NCBI GenBank assembly: GCA_023957125.1 | Contig: JAMLHL010000005.1 | Coordinates: 64,061-128,060, forward strand | Reading direction: 5' to 3' | Length of the DNA: 64,000 bases | Origin: Chitinophagaceae bacterium | GTDB taxonomy: Bacteria; Bacteroidota; Bacteroidia; Chitinophagales; Chitinophagaceae | Part shown: positions 18,050 through 27,224 of the stretch, in pieces | Layout of the letters: each line of letters starts with the position of its first letter | Position numbering within the stretch: position 1 is the first letter of the stretch | Position numbers and translations under genes: made by a program | The notes under the pieces: generated by a model | The model's input: only the letters and a program-made list of their open reading frames with translations | Told to the model about the DNA's origin: nothing | The model's database searches: none

Positions 18050-18190
18050 TAACGCAATATAATACTTTGGTATTTAGCCAATAGAGGTTTATCATTGGAT
18101 AAAAATTGTGTTCCGCAACAAATTTTCACCCGATCTGGTACAAATTTACAATATTGAATATATTTTAGTTTAATTCCCAATTGTATTTAT

Positions 18191-19300
18191 ATGAAAAAAA
18201 TCAGCAACTTTTTAACCGAACCTATTTTTGAGAGTCGCACAAAATTAGCTTTGGACTGGATCAAGAGAAGTTTTGACATCCATTCAGATGGAGGATCCGC
18301 CGCTTATTATGCACAACTTTGGAAGCCGTTCGGATGGCAACGATCCTACCCTGAAACAACAGGTTACATTATAGAAACGCTTTTAGATTATGACGACCGT
18401 TTTCCTGAGATGAATCTGCAAGAATATGCCCTTAGAGCAGCAGATTGGATATGTACTTTGCAATTGGAGGGCGGAGGGTTACCTGGCGGTCTTTCCGGGT
18501 CAAAAGTACCGAGTGTTTTTAACACAGGACAAATGTTGATCGGATTAATCAGGGCTTATGAATTGACGGGTAAGGCGTCTTATTTTGAGGTATTTAAGGC
18601 TGCCGCAAACTGGCTGGCTGATAGTTTGGAAGAAGATGGGAGCTGGCGCGTTGGGTCATATGTAGAGGGATATAGCCCAAGCTATTATACACGAGTGATA
18701 TGGCCCCTCCTATGGGCCAATCAACACCTTAAGGAAGTTCATATAAATGACAAAATGCAAGCAGCATTATCCTATTACGGATCTCGCTACACGCCTGACA
18801 GATCCATCCGTGATTGGTCTTTTAGAAGAGGTCAAAAAGCATTCACTCATACCATCGCGTATACGATTCGTGGGTTTTATGAATCCTCCTTATTGTTGAA
18901 AAATGATAATTTAAACAGGCTTGCAATTGATCTGGCAGAAAAAGTGCTTACAATAAGAGAAACGAAAGGAAGATTAGCTGGCTGGTACGATGAGAAATGG
19001 AATGGTGATTATTGGTTCACCTGTCTTACAGGAAATTGTCAGATGAGTATTATCTTTAGCAGGGTTTATGAACAAACTCTAGACAAACGTTATCTACAAG
19101 GTGCTTACAAGGTGTTTGAAGATGTCATCCCTTTTCAGAATCAGGGTGGAAACGTCAATAAAAAAGGAGCTATTCCAGGATCCGCTCCTTTTTTTGGAAG
19201 GTATTTAACCTTGAGATATCCAAATTGGGCGACGAAATTCTTTCTTGATGCTTACCGTATTTTGAAGATGCATTCCGCGGCGCTTGAGCATAACGTATAG
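18191..19300 (+). CDS. (alpha/alpha)6-toroid protein, polysaccharide-related (orphan)
   Basis: A 369-residue protein without a signal peptide, built of repeated helix pairs with the repeated pattern W-[IL]-x-x-x-Q-L/Gly-rich (for example ADWICTLQLEGGG). This suggests an alpha-toroid such as unsaturated glucuronyl hydrolase, pectate lyase 10 or terpene cyclase-type folds. Related proteins, as I recall them, sit in polysaccharide biosynthesis loci, but none is here. By eye its base composition is richer in A+T than its neighbours and its codons differ, which hints at transfer. It lies alone between the patatin and COX15 genes. The true reaction cannot be assigned. Confidence 0.65.
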   Translation: MKKISNFLTEPIFESRTKLALDWIKRSFDIHSDGGSAAYYAQLWKPFGWQRSYPETTGYIIETLLDYDDRFPEMNLQEYALRAADWICTLQLEGGGLPGGLSGSKVPSVFNTGQMLIGLIRAYELTGKASYFEVFKAAANWLADSLEEDGSWRVGSYVEGYSPSYYTRVIWPLLWANQHLKEVHINDKMQAALSYYGSRYTPDRSIRDWSFRRGQKAFTHTIAYTIRGFYESSLLLKNDNLNRLAIDLAEKVLTIRETKGRLAGWYDEKWNGDYWFTCLTGNCQMSIIFSRVYEQTLDKRYLQGAYKVFEDVIPFQNQGGNVNKKGAIPGSAPFFGRYLTLRYPNWATKFFLDAYRILKMHSAALEHNV

Positions 19301-19312
19301 CACCGGACGATT

Positions 19313-20353
19313 TTATTTCCTAACCAGATACAATACCCACACCAATGAAACCAGCAAAAGCATGGCTACAAACTGGTGCAGTACTCCCAGCCAGACCAAT
19401 GCCGTTGTTGACGGAGAAAACAATACGGTAAGAATACCCAACACCACCTGGAGCAATACAAGGATCAGGGGTAATGACCTTGTTTGTCTGAACCAATCCG
19501 ATAACCCTGCCTTCCGTGCTTTCCAAAACCAAACTACGATAAGTAAAACGAGCAGATAGGCGATCCCCCGGTGTATAAATTGCACCGTAATAGGATTATT
19601 GATGAGATTACCCGTTCCGGGTTTCCCTGCCAGGGCTGCAGGCAGCCATTCCCCGTTAATGGTTGGCCAGGTAGGCGCTTTGGTGGCGGCTTTAAGCCCG
19701 GCCATAAAACCGCCATATACCAGTTGTGCCAGCAACACCATCAGCAATACAAGCGTAAAGTTCTTTAGAGAGGGGTATTGATTCACCTGCTGCTCCGGTA
19801 CCAGCAGGCGTAAAGCAAACCATAGTGTATAGACCAGCAAACCCAGGGCCGCTATAAAATGAGTGGTTAGTTCGACATGGCCTACATAATATTTTTCAGG
19901 CACTAAGCCGCTTTTAACCATGATCCAGCCAATGGCGCCCTGTAATGCTCCCAGCAGGAAAAGAACAACCAGCGGGATGATCATTTCTTTCCTGAACTTT
20001 TTCTTCACCAGGAACCAAAAAAATCCAACTATAAAAACAATACCCAGGAGGCGGGCCCAAAACCGGTGAAACCATTCCCAGAAGAAAATGAATTTGAAAT
20101 CGGATAAGGAAAAACCGGAATGCAGGTACCGGAACTGGTCCGTGTGTTTATACTTGTCAAATTCCGCCTGCCAGGCCGTATTGCCTATGGGAGGAAGGAT
20201 TCCTGTGATTGGTTTCCATTCTGTAATAGAAAGTCCCGATTCAGTAAGGCGGGTTATCCCGCCTATCAGCACCTGTACCATGATCATGCCTGCACCCGCT
20301 AACAACCACCAGGCTACGGCACGATTGGAACCGGGGGAAATCGTATCATTCAT
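19313..20353 (-). CDS. ctaA: Heme A synthase, COX15/CtaA family
   Basis: A 346-residue membrane protein with eight predicted helices. Conserved stretches include IGGITRLTESGLSITEWKP after the first helix, FWEWFHRFWARLLG, and HVELTTHFIAALGLL with heme-ligand histidines, then FIHRGIAYLLVL. It oxidises the C8 methyl of heme O to make heme A for aa3-type cytochrome oxidase, implying aerobic respiration. I start it at ATG 20353 (MNDTISPG); an ATG at 20374 is possible. It is divergent from rnhB with about 50 bp between starts. Confidence 0.93.
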   Translation of the reverse strand: MNDTISPGSNRAVAWWLLAGAGMIMVQVLIGGITRLTESGLSITEWKPITGILPPIGNTAWQAEFDKYKHTDQFRYLHSGFSLSDFKFIFFWEWFHRFWARLLGIVFIVGFFWFLVKKKFRKEMIIPLVVLFLLGALQGAIGWIMVKSGLVPEKYYVGHVELTTHFIAALGLLVYTLWFALRLLVPEQQVNQYPSLKNFTLVLLMVLLAQLVYGGFMAGLKAATKAPTWPTINGEWLPAALAGKPGTGNLINNPITVQFIHRGIAYLLVLLIVVWFWKARKAGLSDWFRQTRSLPLILVLLQVVLGILTVLFSPSTTALVWLGVLHQFVAMLLLVSLVWVLYLVRK

Positions 20354-20405
20354 GCATGCAAAAGTATTGTACAATTTATTATTTGTAACATTGCAGTCGG
20401 ATTAT

Positions 20406-21014
20406 ATGTTACAGTTGCATTTCCAGAATGAATTAACGGAGGCCGGCTGCGATGAGGCTGGAAGAGGATGCCTCGCCGGGCCGGTGTTTGCGGCGGCTGT
20501 AATACTACCACACCGGTTTGCACATCCCGTTCTCAACGATTCCAAACAATTGTCGGCCGCACAAAGAGAAGAAGTGCGGAAATATATTGAAGAAAATGCC
20601 GTTGCCTGGCGGGTAGCCCGTGTTGACCATGAGGAAATTGACAGGATTAATATTTTAAATGCCTCTTTTAAGGCGATGCATCTGGCGCTGGACGGATTGC
20701 CGGTGACGCCCCGGTTATTGCTGATTGACGGTAACCGTTTTCTTTCCTACAAAAATATCCCCCATCACTGCATGGTAAAAGGAGACGCCAGGTTCTCTTC
20801 CATTGCTGCCGCAAGCGTGTTGGCTAAAACCTATCGCGATGCGTTTATGACTCAACTGCATGTACTGTATCCACAATACGACTGGCTGCATAACAAGGGC
20901 TATGGCACAAAAGGCCATCGGAGAGCTATTCTCCAATATGGGCTCAGTCCTTATCACCGGAGAAGTTTTCAATGCTTTCCCGCTCAGCTTGAGATTTGGG
21001 AAAAAGAGATCTGA
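20406..21014 (+). CDS. rnhB: Ribonuclease HII
   Basis: A 202-residue protein with the RNase HII signature GCDEAGRGCLAGPV at residues 15-28 (Asp16 and Glu17 are metal ligands) and LLLIDGN with a further Asp. The C-terminal HNKGYGTKGHRRAI is also typical. It cuts the RNA strand of RNA-DNA hybrids and removes misincorporated ribonucleotides. The frame is open much further upstream, but that part lies inside ctaA on the opposite strand, so ATG 20406 is the real start. Confidence 0.94.
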   Translation: MLQLHFQNELTEAGCDEAGRGCLAGPVFAAAVILPHRFAHPVLNDSKQLSAAQREEVRKYIEENAVAWRVARVDHEEIDRINILNASFKAMHLALDGLPVTPRLLLIDGNRFLSYKNIPHHCMVKGDARFSSIAAASVLAKTYRDAFMTQLHVLYPQYDWLHNKGYGTKGHRRAILQYGLSPYHRRSFQCFPAQLEIWEKEI

Positions 21015-21127
21015 CGATCCCGTAACGATTTGGATCCGGAAAAATTTATTTCCTTTAAGCCTGTTCCAGTATTTTTGACTCACCCCGGGATACCCGGCGG
21101 AATCTGTTAACACCGGTTTGACACGAT

Positions 21128-21934
21128 ATGGGATCTTCGTTTTTTGTTTCATATAAAAGCTCAGAAATTCATTATCTCCGATGGGGAAATGGGCAAATAA
21201 TTTTGCTTTGCTTCCATGGCTTTGGTGAGCAGGCGGATACTTTTGCTCCCCTGGCCCGGCAATTACAGGATGATTACACCATCATAGCAATTGATATGCC
21301 ACTGCACGGACAAACCCGATGGAACGAAGGTTTACTTTGCACGGCAGAAGACATTGTTGGTATCCTCGATGAAATACCGGCGTTGCGCGGTCAGAAATTT
21401 CTGCTTGCCGGCTTCAGTATGGGAGGGAGGGTTGCGCTTTCAATTTATGAACAGATCCCCGAACGGGTACAAAAACTAATCCTGATTGCACCCGATGGTA
21501 TGAAAATCAATTTCTGGTATTGGTTGGCCACCCAAACGGTGATGGGTAACCGGCTGTTTAAGTACCTGATGAAAAAGCCAGGACCCTTCTTTGTGACAGC
21601 CCATGTGCTGAAGCGGTTAGGGATGATCAATTCAGGCATTTACCATTATGTAACCCAGTATCTCCGGCAGCGGGATATGCGCAACAGACTATATACTATC
21701 TGGACTACCCTGCGAAAAATCAAACCCTCCATCCCTGTTGTTCAATCAACCATCCGTAAATATCGTACGCCTGCAATTTTAATTTATGGCAGGTACGACA
21801 GGATCATACGTTATACCACAGGACTGAAGTTTAAAAAAAGGACCGGGGAACCGTGTGCCTTGCACCTTCTCAACTGCGGTCATAGGGTGTTGCAGGAAAA
21901 AAACGCGACAGCGATAGCAGCCCTGATAAGATAG
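21128..21934 (+). CDS. Alpha/beta hydrolase
   Basis: A 268-residue cytoplasmic protein of the alpha/beta hydrolase fold. Seen are the oxyanion HGFG loop near residue 29, the nucleophile elbow LAGFSMGGRVAL (Ser near residue 99), an acid in YGRYDRI, and the catalytic His in LNCGHRVL close to the C-terminus. The substrate cannot be deduced. It lies 113 bp after rnhB and 24 bp before a glycosyltransferase gene, so it may be co-transcribed with the latter. Confidence 0.85.
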   Translation: MGSSFFVSYKSSEIHYLRWGNGQIILLCFHGFGEQADTFAPLARQLQDDYTIIAIDMPLHGQTRWNEGLLCTAEDIVGILDEIPALRGQKFLLAGFSMGGRVALSIYEQIPERVQKLILIAPDGMKINFWYWLATQTVMGNRLFKYLMKKPGPFFVTAHVLKRLGMINSGIYHYVTQYLRQRDMRNRLYTIWTTLRKIKPSIPVVQSTIRKYRTPAILIYGRYDRIIRYTTGLKFKKRTGEPCALHLLNCGHRVLQEKNATAIAALIR

Positions 21935-21958
21935 TTCAATTTGCGCTAATTTGCGGCT

Positions 21959-23110
21959 ATGATAATATTTATCATCAATTGCGGCTTACTCACCGGTTAT
22001 TATTTTTTGATCCGTTATTATCACCGCTCGTGGCAACAGGTTCCTTCTTTCAGCTATCAGCGCCACGGCAATCCGGTTTTTAATGAAAAAATTTCCGTTG
22101 TTGTGCCGGCACGGAATGAAGAGACCGTTATTGAATCGTGTATTGAATCGTTATTACAACAATCCTACCCGAAAAAATTACTGGAAATTATTATAGTGGA
22201 TGACCATTCAACGGATGCTACGGCAGATATTATTCGGCGTTTTAACGATCAGGGTGTAAAGCTCTTATCGTTGCGCGAAAACAAAGCCGATGGTCGCCCG
22301 GTGGTTGCTTATAAGAAAAGGGCAATTGACATGGCCATCCGGAGTGCTACAGGCGATCTGATTGTTACTACGGACGCGGATTGTACTTATCACCCGGATT
22401 GGCTGGCCACGATCGCCGCTTTCCGTGGGCTAAACAAGGCTTCCTTCATTGTCGCTCCGGTTAAATTTAAAACGGGTAGCTCCTCGCTGCTGAAGGTTTT
22501 TCAGGCCCTCGATTTTGCGATCCTGCAGGCTATCACGGCGGCATCGGTGGATAAGGGCGTACATTCCATGTGTAATGGCGCCAATCTTGCGTATGAAAAA
22601 AAATTGTTCGAGTCCGTGAATGGTTTTGATGGCATTGATCAACTCCCTTCGGGGGACGACCTGTTGCTGATGGAAAAGATAAAACGGCAAAGCCCCGAAG
22701 CGATCGCCTATCTGAATGCGCCGCAAGCAACAGTGGAAACGCTTCCCGCGGATAGCTGGAAAGCTTTTTTCAACCAGCGTATTCGCTGGGCAAGTAAAAC
22801 CGGGCAATACAAAGACAAACGGATTTTGTGGGTTTTATCCCTGGTGTTTTTACTTAATTTGTCGCTGTTGGTTTTATTGTTGGGAAGCATTGTGCAACTC
22901 CACTGGCTATTGTTGTTTATGATTGCTGTTTTCTATAAAACGATTATTGAGTGGGATTTTGTGAAGGATGTTTTAACCTGGTTTGACCGGCAATCACTGA
23001 TGGGCTGGTTTTTTTTCCTCCAGCCGCTGCATATAGCCTATACCGTTGTTGCCGGTTTACTGGGAGCTTTTGGCAGTTATGAATGGAAAGGAAGAAGGAT
23101 CACAAAATAA
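21959..23110 (+). CDS. Family 2 glycosyltransferase, membrane-bound
   Basis: A 383-residue protein. The GT-A core shows VPARNEETVIESCIESLLQQ, IIIVDDHSTDAT (Asp-Asp), TTDADC (the DxD-like metal site) and QRIRWASK (the QxxRW motif of processive GT2 enzymes). One N-terminal and about three C-terminal membrane helices place it in the inner membrane with the active site in the cytoplasm. The acceptor is unknown; a role in cell-surface glycan or glycolipid synthesis is likely. It ends about 40 bp before the riboswitch promoter. Confidence 0.9.
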   Translation: MIIFIINCGLLTGYYFLIRYYHRSWQQVPSFSYQRHGNPVFNEKISVVVPARNEETVIESCIESLLQQSYPKKLLEIIIVDDHSTDATADIIRRFNDQGVKLLSLRENKADGRPVVAYKKRAIDMAIRSATGDLIVTTDADCTYHPDWLATIAAFRGLNKASFIVAPVKFKTGSSSLLKVFQALDFAILQAITAASVDKGVHSMCNGANLAYEKKLFESVNGFDGIDQLPSGDDLLLMEKIKRQSPEAIAYLNAPQATVETLPADSWKAFFNQRIRWASKTGQYKDKRILWVLSLVFLLNLSLLVLLLGSIVQLHWLLLFMIAVFYKTIIEWDFVKDVLTWFDRQSLMGWFFFLQPLHIAYTVVAGLLGAFGSYEWKGRRITK

Positions 23111-23150
23111 CCGGATGAAATGCGAAAGGATAATTTTCTTTTGTTTTCTT

Positions 23151-23182
23151 TTTGGAATATTCATTTTCCGCAGTCACCTTTG
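23151..23182 (+). promoter_or_regulatory. Bacteroidota-type promoter of the cobalamin riboswitch
   Basis: TTTG at 23151-23154, a 20-base spacer and CACCTTTG at 23175-23182 (TAnnTTTG with one change). Transcription would begin close to the first conserved bases of the riboswitch. Confidence 0.55.
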
Positions 23183-23187
23183 CCCTG

Positions 23188-23384
23188 TATTTGGTTGGCG
23201 CCGCGGCGCCATTAAAAGGGAAGTCCGGTGAAATTCCGGCGCTATCCCCGTAGCTGTAAGGTGTATGAGTTTTGGGTGGATTTTATTCACCGCGACTCGC
23301 CTGTTGAACCTGCATACCACTGTTCTTAAACAAAAGAACGGGAAGGTGTTCGACAGGAAGCCAAGCCAGAAGACCTGCCAGATC
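23188..23384 (+). promoter_or_regulatory. Cobalamin (B12) riboswitch
   Basis: All class hallmarks are present in order: the TTGGT start, GGGAAGTCCGGTGAAATTCC, GCTATCCCCGTAGCTGTAAG, the ACCACTG segment, GGGAAGG and the B12-box element AGCCAAGCCAGAAGACCTGCC region (23355-23379). It binds adenosylcobalamin or a related cobamide and lowers expression of the downstream receptor gene when B12 is plentiful. A following stretch with GGGCTTTCGGGTGAAAAGCC (23399-23418) is a hairpin close to the start codon and may be the expression platform (inference). Confidence 0.96.
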
Positions 23385-23503
23385 ATTACTAAGTCAAAGG
23401 GCTTTCGGGTGAAAAGCCGGAGATGAAAATGATTCCTCACAGCAGGCTTTTTCTTTCCCTTCACCTCTTGACCCATCTGATCAATTTAAATGAATCAAAA
23501 GCA

Positions 23504-25393
23504 ATGAACAACAAACGAATGCTATGGACGCTGTTGCTATTACCGGTAGCGCTGGTTTCAAAGGCACAGGAAGACAGTACCCGCGTTACTTCGTTGAATG
23601 AAGTGGTGGTAACCGCAACCCGGTTTCCTAAAAAAGTAAGTGAAACAGGCAAAGTAGTAACCGTGATCAGTAACCGGGAAATAGAAAATAATAATGGAAA
23701 AGATCTGGCGCAGATCTTAACCGAACAGGCGGGTCTTGTAGTAAACGGGGCGTATAGCAATCCGGGTAAAGACAAGAGCCTCTACCTGCGCGGCGCGGGA
23801 ACGGATTACACCGTTATTTTACTAAACGGCATTCCGGTTAGCGACCCTTCCGGAACCGGTGGTGCTTTTGATATCAGGATGTTTCCTGTGGAACAGATAG
23901 AGCGTGTGGAGATCCTTAAAGGTGCGCAATCCACCTTATATGGTTCGGATGCGATAGCAGGAGTGATCAATATCATAACAAAAAAAGCAGTTGATCGTCC
24001 TCTGCAGGCCTATGGCGGACTGTCTGTAGGTTCATACAACACGTTTAAAGCAGACGCAGGGATCAACGGAGGCGCGGAAGGCTCGATGTATAATATCGGA
24101 TTCGTTCATTATAAAACGGACGGACTTTCCGAAGCGCTGGATACTACTTCCGGGAAAACTTTTGACAAGGATGGAATGTTGAGGAACAGTGTTAATGCCG
24201 ATTTTAGTACGCGCCTGGCGAAAGGACTATATGTCAAGCCTTATTTTCGTTATTCGTATTTCAAAGGTGGATATGATGACGGTGCGTTTGCCGATGCGGA
24301 TAATAAATATGATGCACAGATGCTAACTACCGGAACACAAGTGCAATATAATTTCGCAAACGGTGGAATAACCGCGTTTTACGACTATGACGAGGTGAGT
24401 AGAAATTTTACCGACGCTTACGGTGTATATCCTTACAATGGGAGGAAAAACAGCATAGAGCTTTATGGACATTATTTCTTTACCCCACACCTGCAACTAT
24501 TGGCAGGGATTCATCACAATAAGCAAAAAGTATCGGATGAAGCCGCTATCCCTAAAAATCCAACGGCCGCACTGACCAGCCCCTATCTGTCGCTCTTTAT
24601 CCACAATTTGTACGGCTTTAACCTGGAAGCCGGAGCCCGGTACAACCATCATTCGGCCTATGGTAATAATTTTACTTATAGCCTTAACCCATCTTACACT
24701 TTTGGCAATAAATTGAAGATTTTTGCCAACTATGCCACTGCATTTAAAGCGCCATCCCTGCAGTCTTTATATGGTCCTTTCGGATCGAACACCTCACTTG
24801 AACCGGAAACTTCCGTAACCACAGAAGCCGGCTTTCAAACTACGTTGCTTTCGGGGGTTTTAGACGCCCGGGCTGTTTATTTCAAGCGAACAATTGAAAA
24901 TGTGATCGTATATGGTCCTTCTTTTCAATTGATCAACCTGAATAAACAAAACGACCGCGGTATAGAATTAGAGCCTGCCATTTATATCACCAAACAACTT
25001 ACTTTGAAACTGATGTATGCCTGGGTGGATGGCGAGGTAACAACAAAGCAGAACGGTAAAGACAGCACCTATGCCAACCTGATCCGCAGGCCCAAACATA
25101 GGTTTGGCGCAAATATAGGATGGCAGGCAACCCCTCATTTCTTTTTAAGTACGCAGCTTACCAGTTATGGTAAAACAGGGGATTTGTATTATGATATGGC
25201 TACTTTTTCCCAGCAGTCCACCGTGCTAAGCGCCTATACCTTGTGGAATGCATACGCCTCCTATCAGTTTGCGAAGGACAGCATTAAATTCTATCTGGAT
25301 GTAAAGAATATAACCAGTGCCAGGTATGTTGAGGTATATGGCTATAGTACGCTGGGCTTTACTTTAAACGGAGGGGTGCGGATCAGGATATAA
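23504..25393 (+). CDS. btuB: TonB-dependent vitamin B12 receptor, BtuB-like
   Basis: A 629-residue outer membrane protein from ATG 23504, chosen because it starts a clean signal peptide (LWTLLLLPVALVSKAQ); an ATG at 23423 would add 27 residues. TSLNEVVVTATRFPK is the TonB box region and start of the plug; the plug runs to about residue 160 (LKGAQSTLYGSDAIAGVINI), followed by a 22-strand barrel ending in an aromatic-poor IRI tail. The riboswitch just upstream makes cobalamin or a cobamide the likely ligand. No periplasmic binding protein or BtuCD genes follow in the window. Confidence 0.93.
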   Translation: MNNKRMLWTLLLLPVALVSKAQEDSTRVTSLNEVVVTATRFPKKVSETGKVVTVISNREIENNNGKDLAQILTEQAGLVVNGAYSNPGKDKSLYLRGAGTDYTVILLNGIPVSDPSGTGGAFDIRMFPVEQIERVEILKGAQSTLYGSDAIAGVINIITKKAVDRPLQAYGGLSVGSYNTFKADAGINGGAEGSMYNIGFVHYKTDGLSEALDTTSGKTFDKDGMLRNSVNADFSTRLAKGLYVKPYFRYSYFKGGYDDGAFADADNKYDAQMLTTGTQVQYNFANGGITAFYDYDEVSRNFTDAYGVYPYNGRKNSIELYGHYFFTPHLQLLAGIHHNKQKVSDEAAIPKNPTAALTSPYLSLFIHNLYGFNLEAGARYNHHSAYGNNFTYSLNPSYTFGNKLKIFANYATAFKAPSLQSLYGPFGSNTSLEPETSVTTEAGFQTTLLSGVLDARAVYFKRTIENVIVYGPSFQLINLNKQNDRGIELEPAIYITKQLTLKLMYAWVDGEVTTKQNGKDSTYANLIRRPKHRFGANIGWQATPHFFLSTQLTSYGKTGDLYYDMATFSQQSTVLSAYTLWNAYASYQFAKDSIKFYLDVKNITSARYVEVYGYSTLGFTLNGGVRIRI

Positions 25394-25455
25394 AACCCGG
25401 TGGGTACGGCCCCGCGTCAAACCGGTTTGTGAAGAGCAATACGTTATGACAGTGC

Positions 25456-25478
25456 CACCCTTCGACAAGCTCAGGGTG
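25456..25478. repeat. Short palindromic element (CACCCT...AGGGTG)
   Basis: CACCCTTCGACAAGCTCAGGGTG forms a 6-bp stem with an 11-nt loop in the 158-bp gap between btuB and mqo. The sequence resembles short dispersed intergenic palindromes common in bacterial genomes. There is no T-run after it, so it is not a clear terminator. Its copy number cannot be judged from this window. Confidence 0.5.
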
Positions 25479-25551
25479 CCACCTTCTTCCATGGGGCTAA
25501 GACAGGCATTCCCTGCATTTTCATATCTCCAGATTTTCATATTCCCACATT

Positions 25552-27072
25552 CTATCCCATCCTCACCTTATCTCCATACAGGTTCAGTGCGGCTGCTGTT
25601 CTTTGGTTAGACCGGAGATACTGTTGCTCATTATCTACCAGGGAGTGGCCGTAAGACGGGATCATCTCCTGTAGCTTGTTTTGCCAGGCGGTGGTTTTCA
25701 TCTTTCCGGGGAAACATCGGTGAAGCAGTTCCAGCATAATAGATACCGCTGTGGAAGCGCCGGGGGATGCTCCCAACAGGGCCGCTATGCTTCCATCGGC
25801 TGCGCTTACCACTTCCGTACCAAACTCCAGTACGCCTCCTTCTTTCTCATCCTTTTTGATCACCTGTACCCTTTGCCCCGCAATTTCCAGATCCCAGTCT
25901 TTCGCATCCGCGTTCGGAAAATATTCCCTTAGCGCCGCTATCCGGTCTTCGTTTGACTGGCTCACCTGGTCTATCAGGTATTTGGTAAGCGGCAGGTTGT
26001 GAATACCTGCCATCACCATAGGTTTTATATTGCTCAGTTTGATGGAAGCCGGGAGGTCCCAGAACGAACCGTTTTTCAAGAATTTCGTGGAGAACCCTGC
26101 ATAGGGGCCAAAAAGCAACGACTTTTTCCCTTCAATTACGCGCGTATCCAGATGCGGTACGCTCATAGGAGGCGAACCTACCGCTGCCTTGCCATATACT
26201 TTGGCATTGTGCCGTTCGATGATCGCCGGGTTATTACAGATCAGCCATTGCCCGCTTACCGGGAATCCACCGTAGCCCCTGCTTTCCGGTATATCGGATT
26301 TTTCCAACAGGGGCAGGGAGCCGCCGCCTGCACCAATAAACACAAAAGGGCTTATGAGCGTTCTTTTCCTGTCGGTAGTCAGGTTCTTTATTTTGACATG
26401 CCATTTCCCATCATTATTCTGCTCAAGATCGGTTACTTCATGTGCCAGGTGCAATTTTACACTTGGGTAATCAAAAAGATACCGGAATAGTTTCCGGGTG
26501 AGCGCGCCGAAATTAACATCCGTTCCTTTGTCCATCCGGGTAGCGGCCACTTTTTCCGAAGGATCACGCCCCTCCATTACCAGGGGCATCAGTTGGGTTA
26601 AGCGGCTATGGTCTTCCGAATACCGCATTTCCTTGAATAAGTTGTATTGAATAAGCGCTTCAAACCGCTCCCGGAGATAGGCGACATTTTCTTCCCCTTT
26701 CACAAAACTGACATGGGGTACCGGGCGGATAAAATCTTGGGGCTGCCGTATATATCCCTGTTCGAGCAGGAAGGTCCAGAATTCGCGGCTTTGTACAAAC
26801 TGCCCGGCAATTTTGATGGCTTTGGTACAATCAATAGCACCATTATCTTTTTGAGGTGTATAATTTAATTCACAATATGCGGAATGACCCGTACCCGCGT
26901 TGTTCCATGCATCGGAACTTTCCATAGCCACGGTGTCCAATCGCTCTATAACATGAATAACAATATCCGGCTGAAGCTCTTTCAGCATCACGCCTAAAGT
27001 GGCGCTCATAATTCCGGCGCCTACCAAAACCACATCGGGATGATTGAAATACGGCTTGTGCATATATATCAT
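25552..27072 (-). CDS. mqo: Malate:quinone oxidoreductase
   Basis: A 506-residue FAD enzyme of usual length. The N-terminal dinucleotide fold VVLVGAGIMSATLGVML lies near residue 15; SSDAWNNAGTGHSAYCELNYTP regions, FIGAGGGSLPLL and LLGASPGASTAVSIML are typical. It is a peripheral inner membrane enzyme that oxidises malate to oxaloacetate and passes electrons to quinone, an alternative to NAD-malate dehydrogenase. The start is ATG 27072; ATG 27063 is equally possible. It diverges from the helicase gene over about 150 bp. Confidence 0.95.
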   Translation of the reverse strand: MIYMHKPYFNHPDVVLVGAGIMSATLGVMLKELQPDIVIHVIERLDTVAMESSDAWNNAGTGHSAYCELNYTPQKDNGAIDCTKAIKIAGQFVQSREFWTFLLEQGYIRQPQDFIRPVPHVSFVKGEENVAYLRERFEALIQYNLFKEMRYSEDHSRLTQLMPLVMEGRDPSEKVAATRMDKGTDVNFGALTRKLFRYLFDYPSVKLHLAHEVTDLEQNNDGKWHVKIKNLTTDRKRTLISPFVFIGAGGGSLPLLEKSDIPESRGYGGFPVSGQWLICNNPAIIERHNAKVYGKAAVGSPPMSVPHLDTRVIEGKKSLLFGPYAGFSTKFLKNGSFWDLPASIKLSNIKPMVMAGIHNLPLTKYLIDQVSQSNEDRIAALREYFPNADAKDWDLEIAGQRVQVIKKDEKEGGVLEFGTEVVSAADGSIAALLGASPGASTAVSIMLELLHRCFPGKMKTTAWQNKLQEMIPSYGHSLVDNEQQYLRSNQRTAAALNLYGDKVRMG

Positions 27073-27224
27073 TGTTTACAATAATGATAACGAAATAGTT
27101 GAAACCCGCGTCTGAAAGGCGAAGCATCAAATCATACGACAAGACGTTGTTAAAGAAAGGCAGGCAAAACTACAACAAAAACTGAAAGCTTTTTTGATTT
27201 CATCCTTTTCTTACCTTGCACTTT

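Noticed and set aside
20088..20405. Upstream extension of rnhB
   Set aside because: It lies antisense within ctaA, and the RNase HII domain begins right after ATG 20406.
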